From assembly GCA_014084085.1 (NCBI GenBank), contig NPFB01000140.1:1-54556 (forward strand): a stretch of 54,556 nucleotides of DNA, in the 5' to 3' direction. This DNA is from Hondaea fermentalgiana. Lineage: Eukaryota; Sar; Bigyra; Thraustochytrida; Thraustochytriidae. A program made the translations under genes and the position numbers. Shown in pieces: positions 45,853 through 54,556 of this stretch. The stretch's first letter is position 1. The number at the start of each line of letters is the position of its first letter. The notes under the pieces were generated by a model, which did no database searches, was not told the DNA's origin, and saw nothing but the letters and a program-made list of their open reading frames with translations.

Positions 45853-46940
45853 TTAGGAGGACATTTCTTGCTTGAGAGCCTCGGCGGCGTCGAGAAGTTC
45901 GAGAACAGCCTTTTCGACAGTCTTGGCTCCAGATCCTGATGCATCAGTCTTAAGATAGGCCATAAAACAATCGATGGCCTCTGAGTAAAGAATAAAGGCA
46001 GTCCAGGCATCTCCATCCTCTTCTGCGAGCTTGCCTTGCTTGCGCAAGGCAACGGCACGCGATGCGCACTTGAAGCCAGCGCGTGCCATGGCCTTGAGGG
46101 TATCAACCCGAGAGGCGTTGATTGAGGTGTACGGAACAAGAATCGCAGAAGCTGTAAGCTCGAGAGGCTCAGGCTGCGGGTCCATGGCAAGGAGGATCGC
46201 TTGGAGGCGGTCCATATAACCAGCCATGTTTGTGAGAAGTTTTTCTTGAGCCTGTTCTCCCTGCGGAACGCCGCATTGAAGCGCGTTGCCAAATTTTTCA
46301 AGCGCACGATCGTATTGGATGGCTGCAGCCCCTATGGATCCATTGGCGTCGAGGGCGACAGCGCTACGCACAGCCTGAAGCGCGGCTTGCAGCGCGTCGC
46401 GACCTTCAGCAAAATCGGGTCCGCTTTCCTCGCTGGCGCCTTGTTCGCTGGCGCTGGCGCCTGTTGCGCCGGCAGCAGCAGCAGTGCTGGCACGCTTGGA
46501 CGATTTGCTAGCGGCATCCTTTTTGATACCCGCGAGCGCTTCGGCAATGACCTTATCCACGTCGGCCTGTGAGACCTTGTCCTCGGGCGCGGCCTCGACG
46601 GCGCCAAACTTTGGGTGTATGTACGAACAGAGCACGAAAGAAAAATGATGATGCGAGACGCCTGGTCAGTTGATCTGCGACTGTCTGTACAGACGCGTGC
46701 AGACGACCCTGCGCGCGGTCACGCGCTTTTGCTGACGAGTGAGAACCCAGCGTGGGAAAGGGCGACGCCATCCCCGTGCACCCCCCCCCCCTTGTACGTC
46801 CAGGGCTCGACCGCGCAAGGTCTGCGTGCGCGACGTGTAGCTGCCGCGATCGAACTTACCCCCATTCCCGCGCTCAACGCGCTTAGCTGCGCGTGGAGCT
46901 CGTCCATCTCCGCATCGCCAGAGGATTTTTTAGACGGCAT
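45853..46940 (-). CDS. Protein with two MIT-like helical domains, two exons
   Basis: Exon 1 is 46860-46940 (27 codons, MPSKKSSGDAEMDELHAQL) and exon 2 is 45853-46608 (251 residues). The total is 278 residues with a phase-0 junction MG|FGAV. The donor GTAAGT and acceptor AAAG are both clear. Residues about 60-95 are Ala/Ser-rich. Residues about 100-168 resemble an MIT three-helix bundle (AVRSAVALDANGSIGAAAIQYDRALEKFGNAL...MAGYMDRLQAIL), with the Tyr-Leu spacing of VPS4-type MIT. Residues about 205-275 look like a second copy (AFILYSEAIDCFMAYLK). MIT domains bind ESCRT-III tails, so a role in membrane remodelling is inferred. The MIT call rests on pattern only; TPR-like helices are the main alternative. 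No ATPase or kinase domain is attached. Confidence 0.72.
46609..46859 (-). other. Intron of the MIT-like gene
   Basis: 251 bp, GTAAGT at its 5' end on the minus strand and AAAG at its 3' end. It contains an 11-C run on the plus strand (about 46781-46791). Confidence 0.82.
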
Positions 46941-47277
46941 GGTCTTTGGACACGTTTTCGCTCTGTTTGGCGCTACATGTGCAAATAAATGCACAGAAAA
47001 GAGTCCGGGGTGGAGACCGAGTTGTGCGTGAGAGGTGGATAATGAGATGGAGAAGGGTGGACACGGACTCGAGGTGGGAACAAATAGAGATGGAATTCTC
47101 TTGTGCCTGTCAGTCGAGAGATGCGCCGAGTCCTGATTAGTGTAACTCACGTTCTCGAGAACAATAGTTCAATTTACTTTTCGTAAGTGCGGAGTCGTCT
47201 TGGAACGAGCGATGGGTTCAAACCGGACCTAGTTTCTTAAAAAGTACGAGATTGTGAAGAAGATGAAGAAGAAGAAG

Positions 47278-47308
<31 letters not shown>

Positions 47309-47570
47309 CATATAATACTCTCTCCATTTCAGCAAGCCATTATGCGAACTGTGAGGATGGCTACCCATGTGGCACAGTCTCCACGGGCTTCAGTGGCCAG
47401 TACGTTTCACGTACAAGGCGTGGTCTCAAGATCCTTGCACCACATCACATTTTCACGAACCAGATGTCATTTCACGTATAGGTAGGTATAGGCTTAGAGT
47501 AAATTCACATGTTGCTTTTTTTATAATGATAAGACTGGTGACTCGGCATACAGAACAGGACATACAGCTT
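46941..47570. other. Intergenic region between the MIT-like and zinc-finger genes
   Basis: No gene is seen. It holds the MIT-like promoter, with the inverted repeat TGTGCA-6-TGCACA (about 46977-46994) enclosing AATAAA, and a long (GAA)n array. A GGTTCAAACC at about 47215 resembles a tRNA B box, but no cloverleaf can be folded. Confidence 0.55.
47256..47307. repeat. (GAA)n trinucleotide array
   Basis: About seventeen GAA/AAG units with one GAT interruption near the start, in intergenic DNA downstream of the zinc-finger gene. Confidence 0.92.
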
Positions 47571-50500
47571 TTAGCTGGAAGGAGAGCTTGTGGAGCTGCT
47601 CGAAGAGGGCGCGGATCGGCGCTGACGAGACGAAGATGCCGCAAAGCGTTTAAGAGACTTGGCAGAGAGCCCAAGGTGGCGGTAGGCGCGCAAAATACTT
47701 GAGGTGACCGCGACGGGGCGACCTCGAATGTGCGAGGATCCCAGATGCTGGTCACGGATGCCGAGACCGCAATATTCGTCGTAACCCTGGGGCCCAGCCC
47801 GGTGGAGCGCGACCTGAAAGCTGTGAAGTTGTGGGTACTGTCCAAATTTCTGGGGGCTGCGCTGATTGACGAGCCCAAAGAAGAAGAGGCCGAGGGCAAC
47901 GATTTCCTGCGTGAGGACAGATTTACCAGAGAGCACGCCAGCACGCATGAGCGCTTCAAACATGAGCGCGCTCCAGTCCATGCGCAGCGCCAAGTTGGCG
48001 TCAACGTTGCTTGCGCTGAGCGCGACGTCGGCCCGAGGAGGAGGCAAGGTATCATTGCGGAGCACACCCGGTCCAGGTGGGACGGAAGGGAAAAAGTCGG
48101 CCTTGGTGCAGGTTCCAAGAAGCGAAGGGCAGACGAGGTCCTCTGCGTTTGTACCAAAGGCAACGAGGCGTGCGGCAAAGGCCTTGGTGGCCGCAGGGTT
48201 GACGGTGCAGGTACGCAAGTGCTCGAGGTAACCTGCGTGGTCGAGCGCAAAGGTCTCGGCAAAGTAGTGTTTCTCGCAAAAGGGACAGACGACGACCATG
48301 CTGTTGATGGCAATGCGGGCTCCGTAGCGAGTGCGCTCGACATCATCGGGGAAAATTTCACAGAGAGCGTGGTCAGCGATTTGGCGGCGGCGCGTGCAGA
48401 CGAGTCTGAATGCGTCCCGTGCGCGGACCATGGGAAGAGCGGTTGAGGCGGACTCCACGCGGTCAAGCTCGTCGAGGCGCTCTTCGATGGTTGCATAGTC
48501 GACCGTAACCTTGCCATCGACGTCGATACCTTTATAGCAGTCCTTGACGACTTGGGCAATTTGCCTCGAGCGCTCAGACACAAGGTAGCGCGCACACCAG
48601 ATGGCGCGTGAGAGCGCGTCCATGCCGCGAAGAGAGACCGAGGGACACGGCGACGTAAGTGCAGTGGATGAAGAAGAAGAAGAAGAAGAAGAAGCACAAG
48701 CAACTGCGCCGTCCGATTTGTCTTCTTGGGCGTCCTTGTTTTCCGTTTTAAGTGCGTCATTTTGTCCGCTGAGACGTTTGGTTTTGAGCACGTTGACGTG
48801 GTGTACCTCCGTTTCGCCAAGGTAGGCGGCGAGAGCGTTGCCAGAGACGACCTCGAGACGTGATTGCATATCAGTGAGGACGGCGAGATGTGTGGGTCCA
48901 TGAAAGGGGATGCCATAGGCTTGAAAACCTGCAGCCATGAGCTCTTGCGATACAATGGAACGGTAGTCAAAGGCACCTTCGTTAAGGAGCTGCGAATAAA
49001 CGAGGACTTCCCAATTAATAGAAGAGTTCATGGGCACTCGATTGGGAAGACAGAGGCGGGGGTCCTCGTTTTGTGGGGCTGCGTCAGGGCGGGGCTTAAG
49101 CGCAGTCCACGCGAGGACCACGGCCTGATCGATTTCGTGGAGCTCGTCAACGATTTGTGCGTTTTTGTCAAACGCCCGGTAGCGCCTTGCGAGGGAGTCA
49201 CCGATGGAGCCATGAAGTGAGAGGTGCTTGCACCAGTTTTCCAGAGACCCGAGCTTGTTGAGCGCAATGGTACGGCCACAGAGTGGACAGAGGGCAGTGA
49301 TGCAGTTGACCACGACGCGCTCGGCAAAGTCAGGGGACACGAGATGCAACGCAGGTTCGAGGGTCTTGCGCATAATCGCGCGGCAGCGAAGTGTGGCGAC
49401 CCGTGCCGCATTGATGTTGTTGTCGAGCGCGAGTTTGTTTTCAATTTCCGCGTAGGTGGGGACGGTGCTCTCGCTGCCCTTGGGTCCATCAGAAGGACGG
49501 TAGCACGAGTGGACTTGGGCAAAGATTTCGGTTTTTGTGTTGCCTTGAGAAGGTTTGGCGGCGGAAGCGGTGTTGCGCGCTGGCTGTACCTTGGGAACAC
49601 TGGCGGCGGCGCGCACATTCGCGACGTGTTCACCGGCCAGGGTCATGTGGCCACTTGGGGCAGCGGCAGCGGAGGATGCGAACATTGGGGGCGGCGGTGC
49701 CGCGTCAGTATGTGCTAAATTAGATGTACGTGGACGTTTGTACGTTTCTGCGAGCAGAATGGCATCGTGGTTGCCGATCGCTGCGTGCGATCGTTTCGTC
49801 AGAGCGGGCAACTGGCTGGGCGCTTGCGCTCCGTTCTGGGGATGAAGCGTGTTGTTGTTGTTGTTGGTAGTGGTGCAGGAGGTCGAGTGCACGGGCGTAG
49901 GGAAGAGAGAAGATGGTTGAGCCGAAGGTGTGGAAGTTGGCATTCCCTCCCATGCATACGGAGCAAATGTGGAAGACTGAACGAGGTTTCCGTATTGGGA
50001 GCGGTGCATGGAGAAGCCGCTGGCGCCACCAACACCACAGTTGAGACCAAGATTGGCGAGAGGGTTTTCGAGGCGACGTTCAGAGAAGGGAGGCACCCAC
50101 TCATTGATGGAGCTTTGTTGCATGAAGGATGCAGGCGCCAGTCCTGAAACATGGGTTTGATCTCGGCTTGAAGCCGTGAGATTCGCGCCGGATCCGGACC
50201 CAAAGAGAGATTGGAGAAAGGAGGACGATAAAAAGGACGAGGCAGGGGCGACGGGAGCACGGGAATTGGCTGTGGCGCTGCCAGGGTTGTGTGGGTTGCT
50301 GTTGGGGGCCGGCGAGCCGCCGCTCACGCGCGCTTGGAGGTCTGCCTTGACTTGGTTCAGCAAATGCGCCTGCGTGAATTGGGTGACGCCTTGGTTCTGC
50401 GGCACAGGCTGTGCTGTTGACTGCTGCTGCTGGTGGTGATGCATAGGAAGAGGTGGCGGGGTCCCGGAGAGAGAGGGCGCCGTGGAGGGCGACGACGAGG

Positions 50501-50711
50501 GTGCATTCTGCGCTGAGACGCCCATGAGCGCCGCGAGAGCGTCGGCGCCGACATCGATCGTGTTGGGGTGATTCCCGATTCGCACGGTGAAGGTATCCGC
50601 GGTGCTATTATAGGCTGTGATGACAAAGACGCTGCCGTTGGGGAGGACCAGGCATTGATCGACCATTTTCACTTTTTGCAAGAGTTTGAGCGGGTCGAGA
50701 CGTTGTTCCAT
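47571..50711 (-). CDS. Unknown protein with two copies of a C2H2/C2HC zinc-finger module
   Basis: From MEQRLDPLKL (ATG at 50711) the product has 1046 residues; the frame is open 76 codons further to 50939, but that part has no domain and contains a palindrome, so I prefer 50711. Residues 1-63 form a compact N-terminal domain (LVLPNGSVFVITAYN). Residues about 64-420 are Ser/Pro/Gln-rich and disordered. Two related modules follow. Module 1 (about 420-690) contains CPLCGRTIAL...WCKHLSLHG. Module 2 (about 745-1035) contains CPFCEKHYFAETFALDHAGYLEHLRTC. Both begin with Y-A-x-IE-x-x-L, carry the finger about 60-70 residues on, and later share a W-x-x-L-x-x-x-x-L-x-x-x-G pattern. A poly-Ser run (about 670-680) is encoded by TCT codons. 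DNA or RNA binding is possible but not shown. I do not recognise the family. Confidence 0.78.
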   Translation of the reverse strand: MEQRLDPLKLLQKVKMVDQCLVLPNGSVFVITAYNSTADTFTVRIGNHPNTIDVGADALAALMGVSAQNAPSSSPSTAPSLSGTPPPLPMHHHQQQQSTAQPVPQNQGVTQFTQAHLLNQVKADLQARVSGGSPAPNSNPHNPGSATANSRAPVAPASSFLSSSFLQSLFGSGSGANLTASSRDQTHVSGLAPASFMQQSSINEWVPPFSERRLENPLANLGLNCGVGGASGFSMHRSQYGNLVQSSTFAPYAWEGMPTSTPSAQPSSLFPTPVHSTSCTTTNNNNNTLHPQNGAQAPSQLPALTKRSHAAIGNHDAILLAETYKRPRTSNLAHTDAAPPPPMFASSAAAAPSGHMTLAGEHVANVRAAASVPKVQPARNTASAAKPSQGNTKTEIFAQVHSCYRPSDGPKGSESTVPTYAEIENKLALDNNINAARVATLRCRAIMRKTLEPALHLVSPDFAERVVVNCITALCPLCGRTIALNKLGSLENWCKHLSLHGSIGDSLARRYRAFDKNAQIVDELHEIDQAVVLAWTALKPRPDAAPQNEDPRLCLPNRVPMNSSINWEVLVYSQLLNEGAFDYRSIVSQELMAAGFQAYGIPFHGPTHLAVLTDMQSRLEVVSGNALAAYLGETEVHHVNVLKTKRLSGQNDALKTENKDAQEDKSDGAVACASSSSSSSSSTALTSPCPSVSLRGMDALSRAIWCARYLVSERSRQIAQVVKDCYKGIDVDGKVTVDYATIEERLDELDRVESASTALPMVRARDAFRLVCTRRRQIADHALCEIFPDDVERTRYGARIAINSMVVVCPFCEKHYFAETFALDHAGYLEHLRTCTVNPAATKAFAARLVAFGTNAEDLVCPSLLGTCTKADFFPSVPPGPGVLRNDTLPPPRADVALSASNVDANLALRMDWSALMFEALMRAGVLSGKSVLTQEIVALGLFFFGLVNQRSPQKFGQYPQLHSFQVALHRAGPQGYDEYCGLGIRDQHLGSSHIRGRPVAVTSSILRAYRHLGLSAKSLKRFAASSSRQRRSAPSSSSSTSSPSS

Positions 50712-50813
50712 GCTCTGGGCTGGATGGGAGAGAATTGTCCCGCACGGCGGACTTGGCGAGGAGGACGGGCCCAGCCCGTTCCAGCCAAGTGTCGCCAGCT
50801 TGGTTGCAACGAG

Positions 50814-50848
50814 GCGTCTGCGAGCTCGTGGCACGAGCTCGCAGACGC
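50814..50848. repeat. Perfect inverted repeat, 17-bp arms with 1-nt spacer
   Basis: The left arm is GCGTCTGCGAGCTCGTG (50814-50830), the spacer G is at 50831, and the right arm is its exact reverse complement (50832-50848). It lies 103-137 bp upstream of the zinc-finger ATG, in the zone where other genes here carry TATA-like elements. It could be a dimeric regulator site or form a cruciform or hairpin. Confidence 0.95.
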
Positions 50849-52017
50849 TCAGTCGATCTGTCGGGTGAGCTCGAGCGAAGTCGAGCGAAGCAGGCTGCAC
50901 GCTAGCTCGCCACTTGGCTCCTGAGGGTCGAAGGGTCAAAGGAAGGGTGGGTGCGTGTGTCTCGATCGCTCAAGGCACGGTCTGTCTGCGACCGCGTCCC
51001 GCTCTCTCTCTCTGGCTGAGCTGTACTCGGGGCGGTTCGAGCTCGTGGGCGGGGCAGGGGGTGGGGTGGGGAACGCGGGTCGCCTGTCTGGCTTGGCTTG
51101 CTCTGCCTGCCAGCGGCGAGGGCCCAAGGGGAAGCACCAGGTGCTGATTTCAAATCGAGGTCGATCGCTCAGTCCCTATCAATCAAAAGATCAGGCGGGC
51201 GTACGCCGCTCGCTCGCTCGCTGTGCTGCTCCGTGCTTTGCTTTGCTGTGCTCCGCGCTGCGCTTGCCTGCGCTGCGCTGCTCGGCTCGCCACGGCGGCC
51301 GCGAGCCTCCACGGGGCCAAAAGAACAAGACGCGCAGGCCTTCGAGCACGCCTTCGCTCGCTCGCTCGCTCGCTCGGTGCCTGGTTCTCCGCTTTGCCGC
51401 TCTGCTGCCGCCTCGGCGCCGCGTTTCCTTTCTATTTCCTTTCGCTCCAAGAAACTAAACAACTAAAAACCTTTTTTCTTTCTTTCCTTTTTTTCTTTCA
51501 TTCCTTTTTTCCTTTTTTCCTTTTTCCCTTCTTCCCAAATCTCTTATCGCCTTCATCTCCTTCCCTGCGCGCCGAGGTGACCTAGGCCGGAGCGCGGTGA
51601 CTCCGTCGGGGCGCCCGCTTCCTTCCCCGCTTCCTTCCTTCCTCCCCCGCTTCCTTTCTTCCTTCCCTCTTTCCTTCCTTCCCTCGCGTCTCGCTCTCCC
51701 TCTCCCTCTCCAAACGCGAAAGCGAAGTGCGCGATGCCGGTGCGAGCGCCGCCGCTCCTCGGCCAGCCAGCCAGCCAGCCAGCTAGCTCCCTCTCTCTCC
51801 GCGGCCCCGCTGAGGTCAGTCAGCTATGCTCCCTCTCCCCCCCTTCCCCGTCACCTCCCCCCGTTTTCTCCTCTCGACTCGCCGCCCCCAGACGCTGCCG
51901 GGGTGTCCCCCCTGCCTGCCCCTGCCTCCCGTCTGGCCTCCCTCCCCACAGCCTCCCTCCGCCGCGCCGCTTCGCCCTACTCGCTTGCCTCTGCTTGTCT
52001 GCCTGCGGGATGGAGAA

Positions 52018-52089
52018 GAAAGAAGGGAAGGAAGAAGAAAAGAAAGAACGAAAGAAAGAAAGAAAGAAAGGAAAAAAGAAAGAATAAAA

Positions 52090-52138
<49 letters not shown>

Positions 52139-52151
52139 GAAAAAAGAAAGA
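52018..52151. repeat. Long (AAAG)n array with interruptions
   Basis: About 130 bp of AAAG/GAAA units, interrupted by GGAAAAAA and AACG variants and by one ATAAAAGG. It is the longest simple array in the window. Confidence 0.93.
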
Positions 52152-53714
52152 AGCGGCGGAGAGGGCCTCTCTCGCGCCCTGCGCGAGCGGCAGCCGGCGC
52201 CTCGCTGGCGGCTCCCGGGCCGCCCCCGCGCCCCCGTTCTGCGCCGGCACGGACCGTGTCGCGGCGTGTGTTTGCTCGCGAGGCAATGCACGGCGACGCA
52301 AAGCAAAGTGCGCCTGCCAGCATGCCTGCCTGCAGTGCATGCTCTCCGCCCTGGGCAGCGAGCGAGTGGGTTCGTGCATGGCCGCTCCTGTTTGCCGCCT
52401 TTAAAAGTCGCTACAGCCCAGCCCGCAGACGCTGACGGCTTCGTGCATCTGGCCGTCAGTCTACAGTGCCTGTCTGACCCGTGCATTTGTTCTCCATGAT
52501 CTCTTGCTCTCGTCTTCGCTGTCAAGGACCCGAGCAAGCAGACGCAGGCCCCGAGATCAAGGCAAAGGCCTCGCCGCAGCCAGCTCGCCTGACAGCGACG
52601 CTTCGACAGCCCGAGGTCGATGGATCGGTGGCGAGCGATTGATTGCTCCTCGCGCAGCTCGCCGTTCTCTGTTGTTCTTTTGTTTTTTCCCTCTTCTCCT
52701 GGCTTTTTCTTTTCTTTCTGCGTTTGCGTGCCACTTCCTGCGCCCGCCTCCGCTTCCTTCTTTCTTCCAAATCTGCACGCCCGCTTCCGCTCTGCCCTGC
52801 AGCACCTACACTTATCCCCACAGCTGCTGCTCGCGAGTCGAGTGACTCCTGCCGGCTCACCTGCCAGGGCCGCGCTCCTTCTTTTCTCCGCTCGCCTCCG
52901 CTCCTGGCTGCCGCTCGCATCGCTCTGCGCTGATCCGCGCTCTACCCCGCCCCTCTCTGCTTGGCCCCGCTCCGGTGCCAGCCCGCGATCGCGTCCTGCC
53001 GCTCGGCCTCTCTCCCCTCCCACCCGCCCGCCCGCGCGCGGCGGCGGCGGCGGCGCCGTCTGGTCGGTGTGCCTGCCACACCACTTACTGCATGCGCCCT
53101 CGCGCACCTTTCGCTGGACCGTTCGTCGCCTCCTTTCTCCATCTTTCTCCTCTCCGTTCCCCTCGCCTCTCCTCGCCGCGCCGTTTCGATTCGCGGCACG
53201 GCTCGCCGCCGCAGCGCGTGCCGCGCGTGGCAGCCGTGACCGCTCGTCCATGCACCCGCCCATCCATCCTCGCGTCTCGTGCAGGGCGTGTGTCTCGCAG
53301 AGCGAGCAAGCGACGCGATGCGGCGGCCACCTCGCGCAGAGGCAACGAACGAGGCAAGCGAGGACGACCAACCAACCAGCCCGCCAGCCAGCCAAGCGAG
53401 CAAGCAACGGCCTGGATTGACGACATCCAGCCACAGATCTGAGGGAAACATGCCGACATGAGCGCCGGCAGGAGCGGGTTTGTCCCGTCTCTTTCGCGCG
53501 TCCCGCCAGCAGGCAGGCCACTGGCCACCCCGCCGGCCGCTCGCTTCTTCCCTTCGTGTGCGCGGCCCAGCCCGGACCATCCTGGTCGCTTCGGGCCGCG
53601 CGCAGTGCAGCAGGTAGCCAGGAGCTGCAGCTGCCAGCCTGAGCAGAGAGATCCAGCCGAGTGACATACCGCGGAAATGTGGCCCGACCAAGCATATGCA
53701 TAGCGGCCACCTCT

Positions 53715-53715
<1 letters not shown>

Positions 53716-53755
<40 letters not shown>
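53716..53755. repeat. (GGCT)10 array
   Basis: Ten perfect tetranucleotide units. Confidence 0.95.
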
Positions 53756-53756
<1 letters not shown>

Positions 53757-54543
53757 CTCATAAACCCGGATGGGTGGATGGTGATGGACAACTAACGACG
53801 CAGCGACGCAAAGAAACTCTGCACAACATCGCAAAGAGACGGCGAACCAACTCATGCCTGCCGCCCTGCCTTGCATTGCCGCTGCCTCATCAAGCGACGT
53901 TACGTTCCCTTCTTCTCCTCCCTCGACGAGGGCCGGGCTGGACGCGACGGCGGAGTCAGTCAGGGGGTCAGTATTCTTCTTTCTCGGTCGCTAGGGCGCG
54001 GGACGCGACACGGACCTGCACGGGCCTTGCCTCCGCTCTCTGGAGCTGGTCGCTCGCTGCCCGCTCGCCTTCGACGCCGTTGGAAAGCGTTTAGGAGCCA
54101 AGGACGCTCTCGCTCAAGACACGCCGCCGCTAGGCCCTCCCGGCCACTGCGGAAGCCTGGCCAAGCTAAGCCGAGCTGAGCCGGGCCAAGTCGCGCCTTG
54201 CCCCGCCTCGCCTTGCCGCGCCTCGCCTCGCCTGGCCTCGCCCTGCCCTGCTGTACCGCACGAAGCCTCGGGGCTCGAGTCTGCGTCTCGGGGCGCGTCG
54301 AGGCCGGATCGAACACGTGGTTCGCGGCGGCGGCGGGACGCAGCAGCGTGGTGCGGACTGCAGTGGCCGCTGGACCGCCTGTCGACATCCGCTTCGGACA
54401 GCGGTTTCGGCCTGCCTGCTTGCCTGCGTGCCTGCCTGCCTGCCTGCTTGCCCTCTCAGCTGCCGGTTCGTCAGGGTCCGCGAGTCGCAGGCACCTACCT
54501 CGGGGCACCGCCGGCTGCGGCTTGCGTGCGCGCGTGGAGGGAA

Positions 54544-54556
54544 GGGGGGGGGGGGG
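54544..54556. repeat. Terminal 13-G homopolymer
   Basis: The window ends in an uninterrupted G run. This may be a contig end where the assembly stopped. Confidence 0.85.

Larger units (their letters stand above)
50712..54556. other. Repeat-rich region with no supported gene, reaching the window end
   Basis: About 3.8 kb follows the zinc-finger start codon. Several frames of 100-600 codons on both strands translate only to low complexity (Arg/Ala/Ser/Pro or Lys/Glu from AAAG runs). Arrays include AAAG, GGCT, CGCT, GGC and CCTG units, and drifting GCCTC/GCCTT pentamers near 54170-54250. The last 13 bases are all G. Confidence 0.65.

Noticed and set aside
47161..47235. Possible tRNA gene: GGTTCAAACC resembles a B box
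   Set aside because: No matching T stem, A box or acceptor stem could be paired around it.
51977..53791. A 604-codon minus-strand frame and a 300-codon plus-strand frame over the AAAG array
   Set aside because: They translate to Phe/Ser or Lys/Glu runs plus low complexity. No domain is visible, and the frames exist only because the arrays lack stops.

Overview
The window is nuclear DNA of a GC-rich, intron-poor protist. Long open frames carry eukaryote-only families: axonemal dynein heavy chain, polycystin channel, COP9 signalosome subunit 5, ARL1, a K-Cl cotransporter-type SLC12 carrier and a MINDY deubiquitinase. Three small introns can be placed (130-251 bp, all GT...AG). Flagellar genes, almost no introns, high GC and tetra/pentanucleotide arrays between genes suggest a stramenopile, most likely a thraustochytrid (Aurantiochytrium/Hondaea-like). 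That assignment is inference from composition and gene content, not from a marker gene. Two runs of exactly 100 N (11108-11207, 42565-42664) are scaffold gaps, and the window ends in a 13-G run.

Layout. 1-684: 3' part of a sugar-phosphate cyclase (+). 956-4144: PKD2-type channel (-). 4988-6667: SANT/Myb-like plus MINDY-3/4-type deubiquitinase (-). 6668-9916: repeat-rich DNA without a supported gene. 9917-11098: Tudor-like nuclear protein (-), head-to-head across a gap with 11524-13185, a HAD plus alpha/beta-hydrolase fusion (+). 14922-18869: SLC12 transporter (+). 19052-20272: AIR synthetase PurM (-), head-to-head with CSN5 at 21033-22612 (+, one intron). 22866-36071: a 4401-residue inner-arm dynein heavy chain in one exon (-), head-to-head with an unknown 660-residue protein at 36968-38950 (+). 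39580-40798: four-EF-hand, probably N-myristoylated protein (+, one intron). 41670-42221: ARL1 (-). 43298-45607: coiled-coil protein (+). 45853-46940: tandem MIT-like protein (-, one intron). 47571-50711: zinc-finger protein with a duplicated module (-). 50712-54556: repeats, no supported gene.

Neighbouring genes do not form operons or one pathway. Themes present are flagellum/calcium (polycystin, dynein, EF-hand protein, possibly the 660-aa protein), ubiquitin-like control (MINDY, CSN5), membrane traffic (ARL1, MIT-like protein), ion transport (SLC12) and purine synthesis (PurM). Orientation tends to alternate: four head-to-head pairs with 0.4-1.1 kb between start codons and five tail-to-tail pairs, four of them separated by only 182-271 bp. 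The most notable observations are unusual domain architectures (SANT-MINDY; HAD-hydrolase with a Ser nucleophile), a CSN5 with an expanded JAMM motif, a Bacteroidetes-like PurM, a duplicated undescribed zinc-finger module, and a perfect 17-bp-arm palindrome just upstream of that last gene.
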